Shown here: one piece after another, positions 1 through 6,532 of the stretch
How the letters are laid out: each line of letters opens with the position of its first letter
Position numbering within the stretch: position 1 is the first letter of the stretch
Assembly: GCA_001801495.1 (NCBI GenBank)
Contig: MGXW01000043.1
Location: 1 to 7,143 of the forward strand
Length of the DNA: 7,143 nt
Direction of reading: 5' to 3'
Source of the DNA: Gammaproteobacteria bacterium RIFCSPHIGHO2_12_FULL_37_34
GTDB taxonomy: Bacteria > Pseudomonadota > Gammaproteobacteria > DSM-16500
Notes under the pieces: generated by a model
Seen by the model: the letters and a program-made list of their open reading frames with translations, nothing else
What the model was told of the DNA's origin: nothing
Database searches by the model: none
Program-made: the position numbers and the translations under genes

Positions 1-1269
1 GCGCTTTAATCCGTAAGGCGCAAATTTTTCAGCGAATTTTTCTAAGGTACGCGGATAAATTTTTTCAGCACCATTTGCAGCCACTCGCCACGAGCTTAAA
101 TCTAAACCTTCAATGTTAGCATAATCAATTTTTCGTATACAAAGCTCGTAGGCAAAATTAGGTGCGCCAGAGAGCGTACCGCGATGATAATGAATAGCCC
201 ACAACCAACGTTCAGGATGATTTAAAAAAGCAAACGGTGTCATTAAAATAAGCGGAATACCATAATATAAACTACCTAACCACAAACCAATCAATCCCAT
301 ATCATGATAGAGTGGTAACCAACTAACAGAAATATCATCAGATGTCACTTGAATAGCATGACCATAAGCACGAATATTTGTTAATAAATTGGCATGCGTG
401 AGCAACACCCCTTTCGGATCACTGGTACTACCAGATGTATATTGAATAAAAGCATAATGATCCGATTTGGCGTGATAAGGTGAAGCCAATTGTTGCGATT
501 GCAATAATGTATCAACGGTTGTAACTTCCTTTAAACTCGGAATAAATGCTTTCATTAAATGACTTAATTTTTCTGCTTGATTAAATGTAATTAATATTCG
601 CACTTCTGCATTACGCAAAATACGAGCTTCAGTTTTAGTATAAGCTTCAAGCATGTGGGCGCGAAACGGTGGATAAATAGGAACCGGAATACCCCCTGCT
701 AATAACACGCCAAAAAAACTATAAAAAAATCCCGCTTGCGTTGGCAACATAATAGCAACCGTTTCACCTTTCTTGAGATCGCGCTCTCGCAACCCTTGTG
801 CGATACGCAAAGAAGAAAAAAGCAAGTGCTGATAGGTGATCACTTCTTCTTGACCATCTTCGTTTTGAAAATAAACGTGGGTTTTGCTCGGTGATTTTTC
901 ACCATAAGTCAGTAAAACATCAACCAATGATTGCAAGCGCTTCGGATCCACATGAGATTGCTTCCCATGTGAACTAACAACTGCTTGTCGCACAGTGATG
1001 GTAGAGGTTAATTTGGTTTCTCGAAGATAATGAACAACATCGTGTAGCGTATCAGCATCTGCCAATAATCGATCCGGAATAGTTACTTTAAATTTTTTTT
1101 CTATCCGCTGAAATAATTCGGCACGTGTTAGGCTATCCATTCCTACATGCCGACTAAGAGAAGCATCTAACTGAATATCTCTTTTATAGGGTTGACCTGA
1201 TTCACTCAATAATTGTTGAGTGATTGCTATCAATTCCTGTTCAATATTTAAAGTAGATTTGGTTTCCAT
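1..1269 (-). CDS. Acyl carrier domain fused to fatty acyl-AMP ligase (partial, 3' end off window)
   Basis: The first 423 codons of an open frame that continues past the left edge. Residues about 8-84 look like an acyl carrier (phosphopantetheine) domain, with the attachment serine at Ser46 in the motif GMDSL. From about residue 110 an adenylate-forming domain follows: P-loop YTSGSTSDPKG (277-287), SWLPLYHDMGLIG (316-328), GAPNFAYELC (368-377) and ANGAE (398-402). The last three are typical of fatty acyl-AMP ligases (FAAL) rather than ordinary acyl-CoA synthetases. By family knowledge such enzymes activate a fatty acid with ATP and pass the acyl group to a carrier phosphopantetheine arm; here the carrier is fused N-terminally. 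The ATG at 1269 is the only usable start, because an in-frame TAG lies seven codons upstream. It sits 7 nt after the ubiH stop with a weak GAG 6 nt before it, so it is probably co-translated with ubiH. The acyl product and any further C-terminal domain, such as an acyltransferase, cannot be seen. Confidence 0.85.
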   Translation of the reverse strand, partial: METKSTLNIEQELIAITQQLLSESGQPYKRDIQLDASLSRHVGMDSLTRAELFQRIEKKFKVTIPDRLLADADTLHDVVHYLRETKLTSTITVRQAVVSSHGKQSHVDPKRLQSLVDVLLTYGEKSPSKTHVYFQNEDGQEEVITYQHLLFSSLRIAQGLRERDLKKGETVAIMLPTQAGFFYSFFGVLLAGGIPVPIYPPFRAHMLEAYTKTEARILRNAEVRILITFNQAEKLSHLMKAFIPSLKEVTTVDTLLQSQQLASPYHAKSDHYAFIQYTSGSTSDPKGVLLTHANLLTNIRAYGHAIQVTSDDISVSWLPLYHDMGLIGLWLGSLYYGIPLILMTPFAFLNHPERWLWAIHYHRGTLSGAPNFAYELCIRKIDYANIEGLDLSSWRVAANGAEKIYPRTLEKFAEKFAPYGLKR

Positions 1270-1276
1270 GTTTAAC

Positions 1277-2437
1277 TCAGCTCGCCATTCCTATCATTTT
1301 ATGAATAAAAAATTCCTTCATTGGCTTGATGTTATCTAAGCCAACCATACCTAATGATAAACACATATTCAAGAGTGGCGAATGGTATTTGGATAATTGC
1401 GCCAATTGATGCGAGGTAAAGATGCTAAATGATCGCTGGCGATGAGTATAGTGCATAGCTTTTTCTAAATCTATCTGAGAAAATAGTTGACCAGCAATGA
1501 CCTTACTCCGAATAGCATCGCTCAATATAGCTACTTCATAAAGAGCAAGATTAAACCCTTGCGCAGCAATGGGATGTAAGGCATGTGCGGCATTTCCCAA
1601 TAATAAAACGCCTTGTCGTATATTTTCTTTTGCTTGAACCATTTTTAAAGGAAACACATAACGTTTCGCAATTTTTTCAAATCGCCCTAATCGATAACCA
1701 AATTCTTTTTGTAATAAAGCAACAAAAGCTTCGTCTGATAATGCCATGAATTGAGTAATAGTGGCGTGATCTGCTGTAAAAATGGTTGCGCATTTGTTAT
1801 CAAGTAGTGGCAACATGGCAATTGCTCCACGTGCATTTAATCGTTCATAAGCAATATAATGATGTGAACGTTGCAGAAATGTTTGAGTAACTATCGCGCT
1901 TTGTTGATAATCAATGATTTCGGTTTCAATATTTAATTGTTTACGTATAGTTGATTCTGCACCATCTGCAGCAATCACAATAGGTGATTGTAATAGTTTT
2001 TCACCCACATCTGTTTGCACAGTAAGCGCGATAAGATTGGCTTGTTGCAATGCTTGTACTGTTGCTTTGCAATAATAATCAACGTTTGATTTCAAAATCA
2101 ACTCGGCATGCAAAGCTGCTTCAATATAACGAGCAGGAATAACATACCCTAACTGCGGCACATGCACATCCGTATGATGCAAACGAATGGCCCCAAAACA
2201 ACCTTGGTAGGACACATGAACCTGATGAATGGGGGTAGCATAGTCAGCTAATTGTTGCCATAAATTTAAATTTTTTAAAAACTGGCAGCTGCTTGCTGTT
2301 AACCCAAACAAACGTGGGTCATCTGATCGTGCGGATGTCGCCTCAATTAATGCGATACGCCATTTTAATGAGCGTAAAGACAATGCTAAACTTGCGCCAA
2401 CCAAACCACCGCCAACAATAATGAGATCATAATGCAT
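1277..2437 (-). CDS. ubiH: UbiH-type FAD-dependent ubiquinone biosynthesis hydroxylase (2-octaprenyl-6-methoxyphenol hydroxylase)
   Basis: A 386-residue flavoprotein monooxygenase of the UbiH/UbiF/UbiI/VisC family, close in length to E. coli UbiH. The FAD-binding Rossmann motif GGGLVG is at residues 9-14 and the strand-ending acid at Glu32. The second FAD/NAD(P)H motif ADGAES is at 157-162. The third FAD motif is GNAAHALHPIAAQGFNLAL at 281-299. GNAA followed by LHPIA fits UbiH better than its paralogues, which usually have GDAAH. UbiH hydroxylates the ring of the polyprenylated ubiquinone precursor at the membrane-associated Ubi complex. The gene lies 34 nt after pepP, the same order as the E. 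coli ygfB-pepP-ubiH operon, which supports UbiH over UbiF/UbiI. Where E. coli has ubiI next, this genome has the carrier/ligase fusion. The ribosome site is weak (GAGA about 7 nt before the ATG). Which ring position is hydroxylated is inferred from family and context. Confidence 0.9.
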   Translation of the reverse strand: MHYDLIIVGGGLVGASLALSLRSLKWRIALIEATSARSDDPRLFGLTASSCQFLKNLNLWQQLADYATPIHQVHVSYQGCFGAIRLHHTDVHVPQLGYVIPARYIEAALHAELILKSNVDYYCKATVQALQQANLIALTVQTDVGEKLLQSPIVIAADGAESTIRKQLNIETEIIDYQQSAIVTQTFLQRSHHYIAYERLNARGAIAMLPLLDNKCATIFTADHATITQFMALSDEAFVALLQKEFGYRLGRFEKIAKRYVFPLKMVQAKENIRQGVLLLGNAAHALHPIAAQGFNLALYEVAILSDAIRSKVIAGQLFSQIDLEKAMHYTHRQRSFSIFTSHQLAQLSKYHSPLLNMCLSLGMVGLDNIKPMKEFFIHKMIGMAS

Positions 2438-2471
2438 GAAAATTCTCGTTGCCGTGTATCACGAGCACAAT

Positions 2472-3782
2472 CTATTTGCTCATCACAGCTTCTATATCTG
2501 CGATTTCTCTTGGGAGTTTATCACTCAATACACGACACCCCTTGGAAGTAACTAGAATATCGTCTTCAATACGAACCCCGATATGATGCCATCGCCGATG
2601 CACACCTTGCATATCTGCTGAAATGTAAATGCCTGGCTCTATCGTCAATACCATATTTGGTTGAAGTGTGCGCCACTTGTTTTTAATTTTATATCGCCCA
2701 ACATCATGTACATCTAATCCCAACCAATGACCAGATCGATGCATATAGAAAGGAAAATAAGCTTGTTTTTTAATAAGATTGTTTACGTTACCTTTTAGAA
2801 TGCCAAGCGCTACCAACCCTTCTGTTATTACTTGCGCAATCGCATCTTGTGCAGCTGTCCATAAGGCGCCGGGTTTAATTGTTCGAATAGCAGCAAGCTG
2901 TGCAGCTAACACAATTTCATAAATCGCACGTTGCTCTCTAGAAAACCGACCATTCACAGGAAACGTTCGCGTAATATCTGCCGCATAATTTTGATATTCT
3001 GCTCCAGCGTCAATCAACACTACCTCACCATTTTTTAATTTCTGATCATTACGAATATAATGCAAAATACAGCTATTTTTTCCCCCACCCACAATAGAGC
3101 TATAAGCAGGATAACGCGAACCTTGTCGATAAAACTCATAAAGCAATTCGGCTTCTAATTGATACTCCATGACACCTGGTTTACATGCTTTCATTGCTCG
3201 CATATGTGCTTGCACTGTAATATCTACAGCACGCTGCAATGCCGCAATTTCCGCAGTGCTTTTAAATAAACGCATTTCATGAATGGATGGGCTCACATCC
3301 ATGCATGCGATCGGCGATTGCATGCCACTACGAATCATGCTGCGAATTTTATTAATAGCTTGCAATAAAATGTCATCGAAAGATTTCTGCATCCCGATGG
3401 GATAATGAACAGATTGTCTATCTGTCAATAATTCCGGCAACATGGATTGTAATTGTTGAATAGGAAAGGCTTGATCAGCAAGAAAATCCTTACATGCTCC
3501 TGCTTGACCAGCACGCGAACCATCCCAAATCTCACGATCGCGATCGCGAAGTCGATTAAACAAAATATATTCGCCTGCCTTACGTTTTGGCGCCAATACC
3601 ATCACTGCTTCTGGTTCATCAAATCCGGTTAAATAATAGAAATCACTTTGTTGACGAAAAGAATAAACGGTATCACCACTTCGTATCGTTTCTGAAGCTG
3701 AGGGAAGAATAACAATGCCTGTTGGGCCGATTTGTTGCATCAATTTTTTACGTCGCTTAGCATATTCTGCTCGATTGATCAT
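2472..3782 (-). CDS. pepP: Xaa-Pro aminopeptidase (aminopeptidase P II)
   Basis: A 436-residue protein, near the 441 of E. coli PepP, with the N-terminal creatinase-like domain (about 1-170) and C-terminal pita-bread metallopeptidase domain (about 175-425). The five dinuclear metal ligands are all present: Asp258 (IDAGAEY), Asp269 (ADITRTF), His352 (GHWLGL), Glu382 (TIEPGIY) and Glu406 (RIEDD). The accessory histidines His241, His348 and His359 and Arg404 are also in place, so an active enzyme is expected. It removes an N-terminal residue that precedes proline, in the cytoplasm, with manganese as the usual cofactor. The start at 3782 has a good ribosome site (AAGGA at 3793-3789, 6 nt spacing) that overlaps the ygfB stop codon. 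The two genes are therefore likely translationally coupled. The N-terminal MINRAEYAKRRKKLM also matches the family start. Confidence 0.96.
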   Translation of the reverse strand: MINRAEYAKRRKKLMQQIGPTGIVILPSASETIRSGDTVYSFRQQSDFYYLTGFDEPEAVMVLAPKRKAGEYILFNRLRDRDREIWDGSRAGQAGACKDFLADQAFPIQQLQSMLPELLTDRQSVHYPIGMQKSFDDILLQAINKIRSMIRSGMQSPIACMDVSPSIHEMRLFKSTAEIAALQRAVDITVQAHMRAMKACKPGVMEYQLEAELLYEFYRQGSRYPAYSSIVGGGKNSCILHYIRNDQKLKNGEVVLIDAGAEYQNYAADITRTFPVNGRFSREQRAIYEIVLAAQLAAIRTIKPGALWTAAQDAIAQVITEGLVALGILKGNVNNLIKKQAYFPFYMHRSGHWLGLDVHDVGRYKIKNKWRTLQPNMVLTIEPGIYISADMQGVHRRWHHIGVRIEDDILVTSKGCRVLSDKLPREIADIEAVMSK

Positions 3783-3791
3783 AATTCATCC

Positions 3792-4358
3792 TTAATGTAA
3801 ATGCGCAGAAGAGCTCGACGATTGTTGGGATGACTCCTCTTCTCGCAAATCCTGATAAATGAGGATAACTGCTACTCGAATAAATTCTACTAATTCGGTA
3901 TAAGCTGCTTCATCTTCTTCACTTGCAACCACCTCTTCATAATTCATTTTCGCAATTTCAATAATGTCGTTAATAGCTTCCGTCATTTCGCTGGATTCAC
4001 GATCGATGATAGGAATATTTACTAGTTTTAAACCAGTTAAAAAACCTTGGCACCATAATGTCAATGCTTCTGCTCGTTCGGAGAGCGCCTGTGAATCAGC
4101 CGGTAATATCAACTGAAATTCAACCAAATAACTATCCAATAAATGAGCACTTGTTTCATATAAAGTTTGCAACAGTTCATGGGTTTTACCTGTGGTTTTA
4201 CCACCTGTTATCAAATTTTCCCATGCCATTTGATGATCTGAGCCGCCACAAATAATACCACAAATCAAACCATGCGCTTGAGATGCATGCAATTTAAGTG
4301 TAGTTTTATTAAGCGAGGCGCTTAATTCAAAAAATTTTGGTAAGGATGTTGGTTTCAT
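3792..4358 (-). CDS. ygfB: YgfB/UPF0149 family protein
   Basis: A 188-residue acidic, mostly helical protein, close to the 192 residues of E. coli YgfB. Recognisable family segments are the N-terminal HGLICGIICGG (29-39), the WCQGFLTGL stretch (102-110) and the C-terminal EAAYTELVEFIRVAVI (150-165). The protein ends in Leu-His after a serine-rich tail (177-184), and E. coli YgfB also ends in Leu-His. No signal peptide or membrane segment is seen, so it should be cytoplasmic. Its biochemical role is not settled. In Pseudomonas aeruginosa a YgfB homologue modulates beta-lactam resistance through peptidoglycan-recycling genes, but nothing here shows that this applies. It is the first gene of the operon with pepP, ubiH and the fusion gene, and is divergent from folA across 70 nt. 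The start at 4358 has only a weak GAG-containing ribosome site but matches the family N-terminus. Confidence 0.92.
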   Translation of the reverse strand: MKPTSLPKFFELSASLNKTTLKLHASQAHGLICGIICGGSDHQMAWENLITGGKTTGKTHELLQTLYETSAHLLDSYLVEFQLILPADSQALSERAEALTLWCQGFLTGLKLVNIPIIDRESSEMTEAINDIIEIAKMNYEEVVASEEDEAAYTELVEFIRVAVILIYQDLREEESSQQSSSSSAHLH

Positions 4359-4428
4359 ATTAGCTCATCATTCATAACAAACTTGATCATCTTAACGAAA
4401 ATAACAAGAGATAGAAAGTATAGAAAGT
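4359..4428. promoter_or_regulatory. Divergent ygfB/folA intergenic region
   Basis: These 70 nt are the only place for promoters of both the ygfB operon (leftward) and folA (rightward). Candidate elements are weak. On the plus strand TTGATC at 4383-4388 resembles a -35 box but has no good -10 partner. On the minus strand TATACT (4424-4419) is 5/6 to a -10 but lacks a convincing -35. The region is AT-rich and carries the 9-bp tandem repeat annotated separately. That promoters exist here follows from gene orientation; their exact boxes are unproven. Confidence 0.4.
4411..4428 (+). repeat. Two tandem copies of ATAGAAAGT before folA
   Basis: The nonamer ATAGAAAGT occurs twice without a gap, at 4411-4419 and 4420-4428, and abuts the folA ATG at 4429. 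It fills the position where a ribosome site should be. Neither copy contains a strong Shine-Dalgarno sequence: only AGAAAG, plus an AAGAGA just upstream. The repeat is plain in the sequence; any effect on translation is inference. Confidence 0.8.
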
Positions 4429-4941
4429 ATGAACAACCCAAAAACTACCTTCTCCGCGATTGTCGCCCTATCAGAAAATCGTCTGATTGGTAAAAATAAT
4501 CGTTTACCGTGGCATTTGCCTGCTGATTTAAAACATTTTAAAAAAATGACTACTGGATATGCTATTGTCATGGGGCGTAAAACATTTCTATCTATCGGTA
4601 AACCATTACCCAATCGTATTAATATTGTGATGACTCGCAATAGCGCTTTCCACGCTAAAGGCTGCGTGATGATTCATAGTATTCAAGAAGGCATCGATTG
4701 GGCAATTTCTCATGCCATGAAAAAAATTTTTGTTATAGGTGGCGCTGACATTTATCAACAATGGCTGCCCTACATCCAATGCATTTATATGACTATTGTT
4801 CATGGCCAATTTACAGGTGATGTTTACTTTCCTCCATTGAATAATGAATGGAAGGAAATAAAAAGAACAACTCATCGCGCAGATAAAAATAATCCATATG
4901 CATATAGTTTTATTACGCTTAAAAGAAAACATAAAAAATGA
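4429..4941 (+). CDS. folA: Dihydrofolate reductase
   Basis: A 170-residue chromosomal-type dihydrofolate reductase, slightly longer than the 159 of E. coli. It reduces dihydrofolate to tetrahydrofolate with NADPH in the cytoplasm. Visible hallmarks: the Met20-loop region LIGKNNRLPWHLPADL (19-34) with catalytic Asp33 (E. coli Asp27) and Trp28; Phe37 and Leu34 in the substrate pocket; the NADPH-binding segment VMGRKTFLSIG (47-57); Arg63, equivalent to E. coli Arg57, which binds the glutamate tail; and VIGGADIY (102-109) with the Gly-Gly pair. Thr122 corresponds to E. coli Thr113. The start at 4429 is forced, since an in-frame TAA lies eight codons upstream and the next Met is residue 40, inside the fold. 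folA ends 6 nt from the convergent apaH stop, the same arrangement as in E. coli. The ribosome site is poor and is replaced by a tandem repeat. Confidence 0.97.
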   Translation: MNNPKTTFSAIVALSENRLIGKNNRLPWHLPADLKHFKKMTTGYAIVMGRKTFLSIGKPLPNRINIVMTRNSAFHAKGCVMIHSIQEGIDWAISHAMKKIFVIGGADIYQQWLPYIQCIYMTIVHGQFTGDVYFPPLNNEWKEIKRTTHRADKNNPYAYSFITLKRKHKK

Positions 4942-4947
4942 GAATGT

Positions 4948-5751
4948 TCATACGCACTTCACACTAAACCGCTTTTCATCTTCTAAACGCATCGCCGTTA
5001 AACAATGGCCCCATACACAGCCTGTATCCAATGGATATACATTTGGAACATCTGCTTGACCACCAAGCGCCGCCCAATGACCAAAAATAATTTTTAAATC
5101 TGTATTGACTCGTGTGTTCACTTGAAACCATGGTATTAATTCTTGAGGTTTATTGCTTATTTTGCCTTTAAATGATAAATCTAATCGTCCATCGGGATAA
5201 CAAAATCGCATGCGCGTGAAGTAATTGATGATGCATCGTAATCGCTCTATACCAGATAATTGATCACTCCAACAATCGGGTTGATTGCCATATAAATTCG
5301 CTAAAAAATATTCTGGTGAATCTCCTCGCAAAATTTGCTCTACTTCACGTGCCAATTTGATTGCTTCTGGAAGGCTCCATGAAGGAGCCAATCCAGCATG
5401 TGTTAATACATAACCCGCTGCATCATGAAGCAGCGGGCAAAAACGTAACCAATTGATAAGCTCATCACGGTCAGATGCTGATAAAATCTCATTGAATGTG
5501 TCCCCAGACTGCATATTTGCTACACCATAGGCTACCGCAAGCAAATGTAAATCATGGTTACCCAACACTGTTATTTGCTTCACGCCAAGTGATTTTATAA
5601 AACGTAGCACGTCCAGTGAATGCAAGCCACGATTAACTAAATCACCTGTAAACCAAAGCGTATCCTTCTCGATATCAAATTGAATTTGTTTAAGCAATAT
5701 TTTAAGTGGAGCAAAACATCCTTGAACATCGCCTATTGCATAAGTTGTCAT
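4948..5751 (-). CDS. apaH: Symmetrical bis(5'-nucleosyl)-tetraphosphatase (Ap4A hydrolase)
   Basis: A 267-residue metallophosphoesterase (E. coli ApaH is 280). It splits diadenosine tetraphosphate into two ADP and, by family knowledge, can remove Np4 caps from RNA. Phosphoesterase motifs in order: GDVQGC (7-12), TGDLVNRG (35-42), LGNHDLHLL (63-71) and THAGLAP (117-123). The QGC in the first motif and GDLVxRG in the second are ApaH hallmarks that separate it from PP2A-like phosphatases. I chose the ATG at 5751 because MTTYAIGDVQGC matches the known ApaH N-terminus. An upstream in-frame ATG at 5784 would add 11 residues and overlap rsmA by 32 nt. From 5751 the start lies one nucleotide after the rsmA stop (TAA-T-ATG) with no strong ribosome site, implying translational coupling. 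apaG, which separates rsmA and apaH in E. coli, is absent here. Confidence 0.95.
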   Translation of the reverse strand: MTTYAIGDVQGCFAPLKILLKQIQFDIEKDTLWFTGDLVNRGLHSLDVLRFIKSLGVKQITVLGNHDLHLLAVAYGVANMQSGDTFNEILSASDRDELINWLRFCPLLHDAAGYVLTHAGLAPSWSLPEAIKLAREVEQILRGDSPEYFLANLYGNQPDCWSDQLSGIERLRCIINYFTRMRFCYPDGRLDLSFKGKISNKPQELIPWFQVNTRVNTDLKIIFGHWAALGGQADVPNVYPLDTGCVWGHCLTAMRLEDEKRFSVKCV

Positions 5752-5752
5752 A

Positions 5753-6532
5753 TTACTGACCCAATTGATTACTGAATTCAACAAAATCTTTTACTGTTAA
5801 ATTCTCCGGCCTCAAACCAGAGGATAATTGAAAACGCATCCAACAGTCATCATCAATAAGATCTTTCAAGCTATTTCGCAATGTTTTTCTTCGTTGCCCA
5901 AATGCTAATTTAACTATTTTTGCAAAAAAAGCATAATCCTTAACAAAATAAGGCGCTTGACGGTGTGGAACTAATCGAACAATGCTCGAACAAACCTGCG
6001 GAACTGGGTAAAATGCATCTGCCGGAACATCAAATAACACTTCCACATGACAATGATATTGCACCATCACACTCATGCGTCCGTATTGTTTCGTATTCAC
6101 ACGAGCGGCTAAACGCCAAGCTACTTCTTTTTGCAACATAAATAACATATCTGCAATAATAGAAGTAAAACTTAATAAATGAAAAATCAAAGGCGTTGAA
6201 ATATTATAAGGTAAATTACCAAAAATTCGGAGTAAACGTTCATCTTGTTTAAGATCAGCAAAATTAAAAGTTAATACATCTGCTGAATGAATCTGTAAGT
6301 TTCCAATTTTTTTATCGTGTGCTTGAAGTAAAGCAACTAGTTCGCGATCAAGCTCAATGGCTTCTAGCTCATGGGTGTTTTCAAGAATTGGGAAAGTAAG
6401 CGCACCTTGCCCAGGGCCAATTTCAACAAGATGCTCATGCGGTTTGGGATCAAGCGCTGTAATAATGCGGTGAACCATTTCTTTATCTCTTAGAAAATGT
6501 TGCGAGAAACGCTTACGAGGAATAAAAGTCAT
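5753..6532 (-). CDS. rsmA: 16S rRNA (adenine1518-N6/adenine1519-N6)-dimethyltransferase
   Basis: A 259-residue RsmA/KsgA enzyme that dimethylates two adjacent adenines in the 3' terminal hairpin of 16S rRNA using S-adenosylmethionine, a late checkpoint of 30S assembly. The N-terminal RKRFSQHFL (6-14) is typical. S-adenosylmethionine motif I is VEIGPGQGALT (36-46), the acidic loop IELDREL is at 59-65, and catalytic motif IV is GNLPYN (105-110). YPVPQV (175-180) and the C-terminal FGQRRKTLRNSL (211-222) are also family signatures. Length and motifs indicate an intact gene. The start ATG at 6532 overlaps the Sel1-gene stop as ATGA. No ribosome site is evident, and a small hairpin covers the spot, so translation probably depends on coupling to the upstream gene. 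apaH follows one nucleotide after the stop. Confidence 0.97.
   Translation of the reverse strand: MTFIPRKRFSQHFLRDKEMVHRIITALDPKPHEHLVEIGPGQGALTFPILENTHELEAIELDRELVALLQAHDKKIGNLQIHSADVLTFNFADLKQDERLLRIFGNLPYNISTPLIFHLLSFTSIIADMLFMLQKEVAWRLAARVNTKQYGRMSVMVQYHCHVEVLFDVPADAFYPVPQVCSSIVRLVPHRQAPYFVKDYAFFAKIVKLAFGQRRKTLRNSLKDLIDDDCWMRFQLSSGLRPENLTVKDFVEFSNQLGQ

Noticed and set aside
3534..3554. GCGATCGC-rich stretch in pepP resembling the cyanobacterial HIP1 octamer
   Set aside because: It occurs once and simply encodes an Arg-Asp-Arg-Asp-Arg run. No enrichment elsewhere in the window suggests a genome-wide element.
3780..3789. Overlapping ATG (3789-3787) just before the pepP start
   Set aside because: It opens only a frame of about ten codons in another phase; the ribosome-site spacing and protein conservation favour the ATG at 3782.
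4058..4255. 65-codon plus-strand open frame antisense to ygfB
   Set aside because: It lies wholly inside a clearly conserved gene on the other strand, has no recognisable motif and no convincing ribosome site.
4392..4932. Two minus-strand open frames (82 and 108 codons) antisense to folA
   Set aside because: folA on the plus strand has all the dihydrofolate reductase hallmarks. The antisense frames have low-complexity, cysteine- and phenylalanine-rich products typical of shadow frames in AT-rich DNA.
4941..4980. Possible bidirectional terminator at the folA/apaH junction
   Set aside because: No stem of useful length is present on either strand; only a T6 tract on the minus strand.
5748..5784. 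Longer apaH start at 5784
   Set aside because: It would add 11 residues absent from known ApaH proteins and overlap rsmA by 32 nt, while MTTYAIGDVQGC from 5751 matches the family start.
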